A DNA stretch of 6,022 nucleotides, taken from Deltaproteobacteria bacterium (GTDB lineage Bacteria > Desulfobacterota > Desulfobacteria > Desulfobacterales > JAABPS01). The notes beneath the pieces were generated by a model that worked only from the letters and a program-made list of their open reading frames with translations, did no database searches and was not told the DNA's origin. A program made the translations under genes and the position numbers. Location: contig JAFDFT010000155.1 of the NCBI GenBank assembly GCA_019309685.1, positions 1 through 6,022 of the forward strand, in the 5' to 3' direction. Below are positions 1-6,022 of this stretch, piece after piece; the stretch's first letter is position 1; each line of letters opens with the position of its first letter.

Positions 1-68
1 GTTGCAAAAGTCGAGGGGGCTTCAGGTCCGAATCATCAAGCGTAAACTAGAAGGAAGTGGTTTTTAAA

Positions 69-323
69 ATGGATAAGGATTATAAAAGCAGAACCCAGAA
101 AAAAAATGAAGACCGGGCCCTGCAGCGCCTGGGTGAACAGTTGGTAGCCCTGCCTTTCAGCCAGCTTGAGACCATGGAACTGCCGGAAGAGCTTCTTACG
201 GCCATCGAATTTGCACGTAAGATAAAGAGCCATGGCGCCCGGCGCAGGCAAATTCAGTACATTGGAACCCTCATGCGGCATATCGATCCACAACCCATCA
301 AAACCGCACTCGAAAAGCTATGA
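69..323 (+). CDS. darP: Short DarP/YjgA (DUF615) ribosome-biogenesis family protein, half length
   Basis: This encodes 84 residues that match, from memory, the first half of the E. coli DarP (YjgA) family. Visible matches are the RLGEQLVAL helix, the ELLTAIEFARKIKSHGARRRQIQYIG helix region (residues about 41-66, rich in Arg/Lys) and the closing PIKTALEKL. In E. coli the family member binds late 50S ribosomal precursors; that role is known for the family and only inferred here. E. coli DarP is about 183 residues, and this one stops exactly after the ALEKL helix, so the C-terminal helical half is absent. The 89 bases before the converging gene do not encode it in frame. I chose ATG at 69. A GTG at 57 is in frame, but it overlaps the purine-rich AAGGAAG (51-57) that would serve as ribosome binding site. 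The spacing from that site to ATG 69 is somewhat long at 11 bases. It may be a natural short form or a truncated gene. Confidence 0.8.
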   Translation: MDKDYKSRTQKKNEDRALQRLGEQLVALPFSQLETMELPEELLTAIEFARKIKSHGARRRQIQYIGTLMRHIDPQPIKTALEKL

Positions 324-412
324 ACACAATTATCCCGAACTCCGGAGAGCGTAAATATGCGTGCGCTATCCTGTGGAGTCACTCGCAAAGCCACTTGCGG
401 AACGGATCAAAT

Positions 413-2425
413 TTATTTGGGTTTTGGTTTGAAAACAACAGCAGGCTGTACTGGTTTGGAAAAAACAAAGCCGGTTGTTTCTTTTATGTCGCCATATTTC
501 TTTGTTAGTTCTTCCATCGTTCCAGAATCGATTGCACGTGTCATACACGCCTCCACGCATACGGGTATTTTTCCATCATCTATTCGATCTACGCAATAAT
601 TGCATTTCTCCATCTTTGCTTTCACTTCTTTAACAAATTGAGGAGCCTGGTATGGACAGACATCTTTGCACAAGTGCCCGGCACAATTAAGACATCTTTT
701 TGCTTCGGTGATAGCGGCTTCCTCACTGAACCCCATGTTTACTTCTTTGAAACTGGAGATACGTTCTTCAACCGGCAGCCGTGGCATTAACTGACAATCC
801 TGTTTTTCTGTCCCAGGCGGTATGTCTATCTTTATTTCAGACGCATCAACAAGCGGCTGTTCTATTACCCTGAGCACATCACCTTGAATAAAACGATGCA
901 TATGACCGCCGGCTTTTTGTCCGTTCGCGATGGCATCAATAATACTAGGCTTGCCCGTAAAGCAGTCTCCGGCAACAAATATTCCCTTATCATCAAGTAA
1001 ATGTGTCTCGGCATCCCCGATGATGGTTCCTGATTTGTTTAATTTTATTTGTCCTTTATCATTGATGTCCGGTGTTTGCCCGACAGCAAAGATAACGGTG
1101 TCCGCTGATAGTATTTCTTCATTTTCATCGACAATTTCAAAATGCGGCTGATTATCTTCATCAAAAGTACATTCCGCGATTTTCAGATACCCGACACCCG
1201 TAACTTTGCCGTCATTTCCAACAATACGTTGAAACGTGCATGAGTCATAAATCTCAATTCCCTCTTCTCTGGCCTGTTCAACTTCTGAAATATCAGCCGG
1301 CATATCATCACAGCATTCAAGGCATGAAACACCCACTTCTGCGGCCCCTAATCTGCGGGCAGCGCGGGCACAATCCATGGCCACGTTACCGCCGCCGATG
1401 ACCAGTACTTTTTGACCAATGTTTACATCTTTTCCGAGATTGACATCCCGCATAAAAGATGTCCCAACCCACGTACCATCTAGATCTGCGCCGGGGATAT
1501 TTAACTTCTGCCCTTTATGAGCGCCGATGGCCAATAAAACGGCGGTGTACCCCTGACCTAAAAGATCAGAAGGACCCTTTTCAATATCAATGGGTGAATC
1601 GGTTTTGATTTCCACACCCAGCGCCTTGATATATTCAATATCTCTGTTCAAAACATCACTTGGCAGACGGTATTTTGGAATACCCACAGAAAGCATCCCT
1701 CCGGCAACGGGCAATGCCTCAAAAATGGTAACCCCGTAACCCAGTCTGATTAAATCATAGGCGGCTGCCAATCCGGCCGGTCCTGAACCGATAATTGCGA
1801 CTTTATTTTTAAAGGTTTGAGGAATTGGCTCCGGAGGAACTTTGGGCTCAAAATCTGAAACAAAGCCCTTGAGAGCTTCAATAGCAACCGCCTGATCGAC
1901 TTCCTGTCGGCTGCATACACTTTCACAGGGATGAAGACATACACGCCCGCAAACTGAAGGCAGGGGCATCTTTCGCCTGATTAAATCCAACGATTCCTTA
2001 TATTTTCCATTGGCAATCAATGCAATATATGCAGGAATGTCCAGGTGAACGGGGCAGGCTGTCTGGCACGGAGATTGAGATTCACCATATGAGAAATCCG
2101 CTCCCATTTTTTCTTCTGAAATGATACCGCACGCTTTTTCTTCCCTGCACTTATCTTTATCGACAAGTACAATACCATCCGAGTCTCTTTTACTGATTGC
2201 CTCATTCGGGCAAACAAAAGAACATACAGGTTCAACACATTGATAGCAGGGAGATATTAAATAACTCGCATACACTTCAGGAAAGGGTCCTTCTTCCTGG
2301 TAAAGAACTCTCATCCTTGCAGGACCGCCTGCTGTTATTGGATCCATATGCCAGTCTTTACAGGCAACCCGGCACGCATGACAGCCGGAACATCTAGATT
2401 GATCAAAATAAAATCCTATTTGCAT
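413..2425 (-). CDS. DmsB-like ferredoxin subunit with an inserted GltD-type NAD(P)H:FAD oxidoreductase module
   Basis: This 670-residue cytoplasmic electron-transfer flavoprotein probably carries electrons between NAD(P)H and the molybdoenzyme encoded just upstream. Residues 1-93 look like the start of DmsB: Cys12, 15, 18, 22, then Cys60, 63, 68, 72, then a VDKDKC segment ending at Cys93. A GltD module follows: an N-terminal Fer4_20-type part (Cys120, Cys124-Pro, and CGRVC/HPCESVC with Cys159, 163, 167, 171), an FAD-binding GSGPAG at 213-218, an NAD(P)-binding GGGNVAMD from 344, and the second FAD segment FVAGDCF near 483-489. From residue 578 the ferredoxin pattern resumes (Cys578, 581, 586, 590, then 608, 611, 623, 627) and ends as DmsB does, with an EELTKKYGD segment. 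Its start lies 1 base past the stop of the upstream gene, so the two are probably translationally coupled. I chose ATG 2425 because a GGGTG lies about 6 bases upstream and the length fits the DmsB N-terminus; ATG 2440 would add five residues. The gene ends at TAA 413-415. The usual Arg-Arg of the NADPH site is missing. Confidence 0.9.
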   Translation of the reverse strand: MQIGFYFDQSRCSGCHACRVACKDWHMDPITAGGPARMRVLYQEEGPFPEVYASYLISPCYQCVEPVCSFVCPNEAISKRDSDGIVLVDKDKCREEKACGIISEEKMGADFSYGESQSPCQTACPVHLDIPAYIALIANGKYKESLDLIRRKMPLPSVCGRVCLHPCESVCSRQEVDQAVAIEALKGFVSDFEPKVPPEPIPQTFKNKVAIIGSGPAGLAAAYDLIRLGYGVTIFEALPVAGGMLSVGIPKYRLPSDVLNRDIEYIKALGVEIKTDSPIDIEKGPSDLLGQGYTAVLLAIGAHKGQKLNIPGADLDGTWVGTSFMRDVNLGKDVNIGQKVLVIGGGNVAMDCARAARRLGAAEVGVSCLECCDDMPADISEVEQAREEGIEIYDSCTFQRIVGNDGKVTGVGYLKIAECTFDEDNQPHFEIVDENEEILSADTVIFAVGQTPDINDKGQIKLNKSGTIIGDAETHLLDDKGIFVAGDCFTGKPSIIDAIANGQKAGGHMHRFIQGDVLRVIEQPLVDASEIKIDIPPGTEKQDCQLMPRLPVEERISSFKEVNMGFSEEAAITEAKRCLNCAGHLCKDVCPYQAPQFVKEVKAKMEKCNYCVDRIDDGKIPVCVEACMTRAIDSGTMEELTKKYGDIKETTGFVFSKPVQPAVVFKPKPK

Positions 2426-2426
2426 T

Positions 2427-4718
2427 TTAGCACCCGTCATTTTCAGGTTTCACTTCAACTAAACACGTTTTTAATGCTGCAGCGCCGCCTTCACTCATTT
2501 CATCTTTTGTCAACGTATTTGCGCAGCCACCGCGATCTATGCCGTCTTTATCAGGAGCATACCACGCACCTTCAGGCATTGCGACCACTCCTGTCATTAT
2601 TCTTCTTGTTACAAACGCCGGAACGGAGAGCGTTCCGCGATGATTAAAAGCCAGGACCGTTTCGCCATTTCGAATACCCCTTGGCCCTGCATCCGCTGGA
2701 TTTATCCACAACCTGTGCAGCCCGATTTCCTGAAGCCACTCAACTTTCTGTAATTCAGAATGAACGGAATGGCGCGGATGGAAACTTAAAAACTGCAGGG
2801 GATATTTCTCATATAATGGATCATCCCGGTTCTCCCATGTCGGAATATATTTCGCCACAGGCGGACACAGAGGATTATTCCAGCTTGCGATTTGATCGGA
2901 ATATATTTCGATTTTCCCGGAAGGCGTTGGAAAAGGATTGTTTTCTATATCATCAATATTCTTTTTAAAAGCGATGAATGGTTCACTCAAGTCAAGCCTA
3001 TGGACAGAATCGTTTCTATATTTGTCATATGCGTCGTTATCTGTTACAAATGCCTGCAGATCTTCTCCCATCCCGGTCAGCAGTCGAAGCCATTTATCGT
3101 TTACATGTTCATATTTCTCAACGTGTTCCTTCATATGCGGCATCGCTTCAAGGAATTGATTCAGGACATCTTCTCTGTTAAATTTTTCAAGTCCAAGCCT
3201 TTCAGCCAGCAATTCAGCAATTTCTATGTCGTCTTTACATTCTCCCGGAGGTTCAACTGCTTTATTCATATGTGTATAATAGGGTCCGGAAGGCCATGGC
3301 CTGGTCAAATCACTTCTTTCCGCAAACGTAGTTACAGGAAGAACAATGTCTGCGTATTGCGCGGTAGCATTCAGCCAAACCTCTGGTACGACCGTAAATA
3401 AATCCTCGCGCTGCATTGCTTTTCTGGATTTATTTGTGTTTCCGATTTGATTTACAAAGTTGCATTGAACAAACATGGCAAACTTTGCATCAAACGGGTA
3501 ACCTCCTTTTTTCCCATGTAAAATGGCGTCAAAGACTTTATTGACATGGACCATGGTACCCAATCGGTCCCTGGGGTTGATATTTCCTCTCAAAGATTTT
3601 CCCTTTGGGTGTGCGGTATTTCGCCCGGGAGGAATCGCAACACTTCTAAACATATGGCCATAGGGTATACCCTGGAGTCCGCCGCATGCGCTTCCCCCGG
3701 GTTTTCCGATATTTCCAGTCATCGCTGTAAGCGTAATAGCCCCGCGATTATATTGCCCGCCCATACAAGACCTCGCAGGTCCCTGAGCATCTTCCAATGC
3801 TGCTGGTTTGGTGGTAGCATATTCGCGGGCTAAATTCGTGATGGTTTCAGCCGGCACACCGCAGATTTTTTCAGCCCACTCCGGTGTCTTGGGAGTTCCA
3901 TCTTCATCACCCATGACATAGTCTTTATATTTATCAAATCCATGGGTGTATTTATCGAGAAACCCCTGATCGTGCAGATTCTCCTTGAGAATCACATACG
4001 CCATGGCCGCCATCATTGCTGTATCCGTACCGGGAATGATGGGTATCCATTGATCAGCTACGGGTACGGCAGTATCTGTATACCGCGGATCAATGACGAT
4101 AACCTTTGAACCGTTTTCCTTAGCCTTTATTAACCAGTAAAGCGTATTGGTTCCGGCAATCATCCTTGCGGGATCGAAACCCCAGAGAATGATTAATTTT
4201 GAGTTCAACCAATCCTCTCTGCTGTTCCCGACAAAAATTTCACCAAATCCATAAGATGCTTGAGTGCCGAAAATAGCGCCCTGAGAAGAAATGTTCCCAT
4301 ATGTCGTTGAAAATCCGCCAAAAGCGGTATTTAGCAAACGCTGATAAGCAAGTTGGGGAAAATGGAAAGACCCGAAGTATCCTCCGCCAGCAACAAACAG
4401 GAGGGATTGATTGCCATATTTTTCATTCACTTCCGTGAGCTTATTGGCTACGGTATCCAGCGCTTCATCCCAGGAAATTCGTTCAAATTTTCCGGATCCT
4501 TTGGGCCCTGTTCGTTTTAGGGGATATTTTACTCTTTCCGGATTATAAACATACCCTCTGATGGATCTGCATCTTAGACATGCTCTAAGCTGTCCATCCG
4601 CATCAGCAGAATCATCTCCTTCTACTCTTTTAATTTCACCGTCTGTTACGTGAAATCTTAAAGGGCATCTCCCTCCACAATCAAATGCCGATGTAGTTCT
4701 TACAATTTTTTCAGTCAC
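2427..4718 (-). CDS. Soluble DmsA-class molybdopterin oxidoreductase, catalytic subunit
   Basis: This 763-residue catalytic subunit belongs to the DMSO reductase superfamily and is closest in feel to DmsA/YnfE. It would bind a bis-pterin guanine dinucleotide Mo (or W) cofactor and one [4Fe-4S] cluster. Visible in order: the cluster segment CGGRCPLRFHV (Cys14, Cys18) with ACLRCRS (Cys47, Cys50), then VYNPERVKYPLKR; the FERISWDEALD motif near 78-88; YGNISS with Ser144 at the position of the Mo-ligand serine; IDPRYTDTA near 209-217; and the C-terminal dinucleotide-binding domain from about 641 (RLWINPADA, GVVAMPEGAWY, RGGCANTLT). Length equals mature DmsA, but there is no twin-arginine signal, so the enzyme should be cytoplasmic. 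The first cysteine of the cluster motif is Ser10. I chose GTG 4718 because AGGTGA (4729-4724) sits 5 bases upstream; GTG 4727 lies inside that site and would add three residues. The physiological substrate cannot be read from the sequence; sulfoxides, N-oxides, selenate or others are all possible. Confidence 0.92.
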   Translation of the reverse strand: MTEKIVRTTSAFDCGGRCPLRFHVTDGEIKRVEGDDSADADGQLRACLRCRSIRGYVYNPERVKYPLKRTGPKGSGKFERISWDEALDTVANKLTEVNEKYGNQSLLFVAGGGYFGSFHFPQLAYQRLLNTAFGGFSTTYGNISSQGAIFGTQASYGFGEIFVGNSREDWLNSKLIILWGFDPARMIAGTNTLYWLIKAKENGSKVIVIDPRYTDTAVPVADQWIPIIPGTDTAMMAAMAYVILKENLHDQGFLDKYTHGFDKYKDYVMGDEDGTPKTPEWAEKICGVPAETITNLAREYATTKPAALEDAQGPARSCMGGQYNRGAITLTAMTGNIGKPGGSACGGLQGIPYGHMFRSVAIPPGRNTAHPKGKSLRGNINPRDRLGTMVHVNKVFDAILHGKKGGYPFDAKFAMFVQCNFVNQIGNTNKSRKAMQREDLFTVVPEVWLNATAQYADIVLPVTTFAERSDLTRPWPSGPYYTHMNKAVEPPGECKDDIEIAELLAERLGLEKFNREDVLNQFLEAMPHMKEHVEKYEHVNDKWLRLLTGMGEDLQAFVTDNDAYDKYRNDSVHRLDLSEPFIAFKKNIDDIENNPFPTPSGKIEIYSDQIASWNNPLCPPVAKYIPTWENRDDPLYEKYPLQFLSFHPRHSVHSELQKVEWLQEIGLHRLWINPADAGPRGIRNGETVLAFNHRGTLSVPAFVTRRIMTGVVAMPEGAWYAPDKDGIDRGGCANTLTKDEMSEGGAAALKTCLVEVKPENDGC

Positions 4719-4723
4719 TTTTT

Positions 4724-4729
4724 TCACCT
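4724..4729 (-). promoter_or_regulatory. Ribosome binding site for the molybdoenzyme gene (AGGTGA)
   Basis: On the minus strand AGGTGA occupies 4729-4724, five bases before GTG 4718. It decides between two in-frame GTG codons, because the earlier one (4727-4725) is part of this motif and has only a weak AAGA-like purine tract before it. Confidence 0.5.
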
Positions 4730-4861
4730 ATTCTTATTAGGATTTTGCCTGGATCAGAGACGAAAAGGAACGACAAGAAGTGTTCGCACGACAACAAAGC
4801 ATTTCATGTAAGAGTCCCTTTATGCCTCATAATCAGTTTTACCAAATGCAGCAGAAAGTTG

Positions 4862-4890
4862 TTTATATACAATCAACCCTCTTGATGCAA
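4862..4890 (-). promoter_or_regulatory. Candidate sigma-70-type promoter for the molybdoenzyme operon
   Basis: Reading the minus strand, TTGCAT (4890-4885) is followed after exactly 17 bases by TATAAA (4867-4862). The -10 box matches the consensus at five of six positions and the -35 box at its TTG core. Transcription would begin near 4855 and run through both minus-strand genes. It was found by eye in AT-rich DNA, where chance matches are common. Confidence 0.35.
4872..4886. promoter_or_regulatory. Inverted repeat ATCAA-N5-TTGAT inside the promoter spacer, candidate operator
   Basis: The two 5-base arms are perfect reverse complements around a 5-base centre, and the repeat lies between the candidate -35 and -10 boxes of the molybdoenzyme operon. 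A dimeric regulator bound there would block RNA polymerase. The half-sites are those of the FNR/CRP class box (TTGAT...ATCAA), but they face the opposite way and the spacer is 5 rather than 4, so this is not a standard FNR box. Confidence 0.3.
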
Positions 4891-5020
4891 TAGTTAGTTC
4901 AAGCTTCACACATTAAAAAATCATGAAATTTCCAAACCAGATGATAACCGAATGCTCTCCTTACCGGCACAAAACGCCATATCCCATCTGTTTCGAATCA
5001 TTATCACTGGTTTCACCGCA

Positions 5021-5049
5021 CTGTCAAGTCCTGGCATATTTTAAATAAT
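5021..5049 (+). promoter_or_regulatory. Weak candidate promoter for the glycosylase gene
   Basis: CTGTCA (5021-5026) and AATAAT (5044-5049) are separated by 17 bases and match the -35 and -10 consensus at four and five of six positions. The start would leave a leader of roughly 115 bases. An alternative is a TATAAA at 5158-5163, which would make the transcript nearly leaderless; it has no good -35 partner. Confidence 0.2.
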
Positions 5050-5170
5050 ATTGAATATTTATTAAAATCAAATACTTGGACTTTTTGGTTCACGCTAAAG
5101 CTTTTCATGTGTTTTTATGATAAAGTTGATATGAAAAATAGACTCCGTCCTTATTTCTATAAAAATAATC

Positions 5171-6022
5171 ATGGACATTAATAATGTGATGAAAAAAACT
5201 GTTTTAAAAATACAATTCCGGAAACCGCATTTTTATAATCTACATATGGTATGCCATACACACGGCTGGAAGAATCTGACACCCTTCTCATGGGATGATG
5301 ACAGCAGCTCTATTAACTTTGCTGTTAGGGTCGATAATCAATCCATAGATATTTCAGCACGTCAAAAAAGCAATAAAATAGATGTGTCTGTTACGTCTCA
5401 TTCAAGATTGAACAGTGAAAATTTAAACACTATTAAAGAGATAATAAGAAGAAGCTTAAACTTCGATTCCGACATTTCCGGCCTTTATCAAAAAGCAAAA
5501 GAGATTGGAAAATCATATGAAAAACTGATCCGTAACGGGGCCGGACGGCTGCTTCGTTCGCCAACATTATGGGAAGATGCTGCAAAAACACTTTTCACTA
5601 CGAATTGTTCCTGGAGTCTTACTGAAAAAATTTGTGTGACAATATGTTCAGAAAAATTTATACCAGCTGCGCCATCCGGGGCATTTCCATTTCCACCACC
5701 CGATGTTATTAATAGATACTCAAACGGCGATTTGAAAAAATTAATACCGGTCGGATATCGAAATAGATATCTGAAATCTCTTGCGGAAGTGTTTTCTGAG
5801 GATCCAGGCCTACAACATATTGAATCAGAGGAGATGGATTATTTTACAGCGAAAAAAATTGCATCTCAATTAAAGGGTTTTGGCCCTTATGCAAGTTCTC
5901 ATATTCTTCTTCTTTCAGGGTATTTCTACGATGTTCCAATAGATACAGTGGTTGTATCCTATCTAAAAAGAGTTAATCGGGCGCGGAAACCTTCTTCATT
6001 TATTGACCGACATTACCGGAAA
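5171..6022 (+). CDS. HhH-GPD superfamily DNA glycosylase (AlkA/OGG type), 3' end beyond the window
   Basis: The frame stays open for 284 codons to the last base, so the C-terminus is missing. It is a base-excision repair enzyme that removes damaged bases from DNA; the exact lesion cannot be told. The best evidence is the helix-hairpin-helix LKGFGPYASSHILLL (234-248) followed by the Gly/Pro-Asp loop with the likely catalytic Asp258 (VPIDTVV). Upstream are FPFPPPDVI (172-180), the usual Phe-Pro-x-Pro segment, and GYRNRYLKSLA (195-205), typical of the COG0122 family. The Lys that marks bifunctional OGG1-type enzymes is not in the hairpin, which suggests a monofunctional glycosylase. The N-terminal 120 residues contain HTHGWKNLTPF (29-39), which fits the family's N-terminal beta domain. 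ATG 5171 is the first in-frame start after TGA 5132-5134. Neither it nor ATG 5189 has a ribosome binding site. The gene is visibly AT-richer than the two redox genes. Confidence 0.85.
   Translation, partial: MDINNVMKKTVLKIQFRKPHFYNLHMVCHTHGWKNLTPFSWDDDSSSINFAVRVDNQSIDISARQKSNKIDVSVTSHSRLNSENLNTIKEIIRRSLNFDSDISGLYQKAKEIGKSYEKLIRNGAGRLLRSPTLWEDAAKTLFTTNCSWSLTEKICVTICSEKFIPAAPSGAFPFPPPDVINRYSNGDLKKLIPVGYRNRYLKSLAEVFSEDPGLQHIESEEMDYFTAKKIASQLKGFGPYASSHILLLSGYFYDVPIDTVVVSYLKRVNRARKPSSFIDRHYRK

Larger units (their letters stand above)
4728..5170. other. 443-base AT-rich divergent intergenic region
   Basis: No convincing gene lies between the molybdoenzyme gene (minus) and the glycosylase gene (plus). 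The region holds the candidate promoter and inverted repeat for the minus-strand operon in its left half. The right half is a strongly AT-rich stretch (about 5040-5170) with AATATT-G-AATATT at 5047-5059. The only ATG-started reading frame of note on the plus strand (4923-5048, 41 codons) has no ribosome binding site and no recognisable product. I see no tRNA, repeat array or insertion sequence. The molybdoenzyme leader would be about 130 bases if the promoter called here is right. Confidence 0.6.

Noticed and set aside
1..67. Possible tail of an upstream plus-strand gene; all three frames are open at base 1 and close at 43-45, 65-67 and 48-50.
   Set aside because: Fewer than 22 codons in any frame and no recognisable sequence, so none can be preferred.
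324..412. Possible bidirectional terminator between the converging genes: palindrome CTCCGGAG (340-347) and a 5-base stem CGCAA/TTGCG near 389-404.
   Set aside because: The palindrome has no loop, the stem is short, and no T-run follows on either strand.
2892..3401. A 169-codon plus-strand open frame.
   Set aside because: It lies antisense to the strongly supported molybdoenzyme gene and its translation resembles no protein family.
4923..5048. Plus-strand 41-codon reading frame starting with MKFPNQMITEC.
   Set aside because: No ribosome binding site, no recognisable similarity, and it runs into the AT-rich stretch; likely chance.
5047..5059. AATATT-G-AATATT symmetric element upstream of the glycosylase gene.
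   Set aside because: The surrounding DNA is almost all A and T, so such symmetry is expected by chance.
4728..5170. Search for a sigma-54 promoter (GG-N10-GC with TTGC) or a standard FNR box (TTGAT-N4-ATCAA).
   Set aside because: No acceptable match seen on either strand; the only related element is the reversed repeat reported separately.

Overview
The window holds three complete protein genes and one gene cut by the right edge. The content points to an anaerobic, AT-leaning Gram-negative bacterium. A Desulfobacterota (sulfate-reducer type) host is my best guess, because the window combines a DarP/YjgA-family protein, a soluble DmsA-class molybdoenzyme and a GltD/ferredoxin fusion. That guess is inference from gene content, not from a marker gene.

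Layout: a short plus-strand gene (69-323) encodes a half-length DarP/YjgA (DUF615) protein. It converges on a two-gene minus-strand unit. The first gene of the unit (4718-2427) encodes a full-length DMSO-reductase-class molybdopterin oxidoreductase with no Tat signal. The second (2425-413) starts one base after the stop of the first. It encodes a 670-residue iron-sulfur flavoprotein in which a complete GltD-like NAD(P)H:FAD module sits inside a DmsB-like ferredoxin subunit. A 443-base AT-rich non-coding region (4728-5170) separates this unit from a divergent plus-strand gene (5171 to beyond 6022) for a HhH-GPD DNA glycosylase of the AlkA/OGG type.

How the genes work together: the minus-strand pair looks like a self-contained cytoplasmic redox enzyme. 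NAD(P)H would reduce the FAD of the fusion protein, electrons would pass through its several [4Fe-4S] clusters, and the molybdenum site of the catalytic subunit would reduce (or, in reverse, oxidise) a substrate I cannot name. There is no membrane anchor (DmsC), Tat signal or TorD/DmsD-type chaperone in the window, so this differs from the classical quinol-linked periplasmic DmsABC enzyme. The flanking darP-like and glycosylase genes look unrelated to it.

Points most worth a second look: the GltD-in-DmsB insertion; the loss of the first FS0 cysteine together with a new cysteine nearby in the catalytic subunit; the missing arginine pair in the NAD(P)H site; and a perfect inverted repeat lying inside the candidate promoter of the operon.
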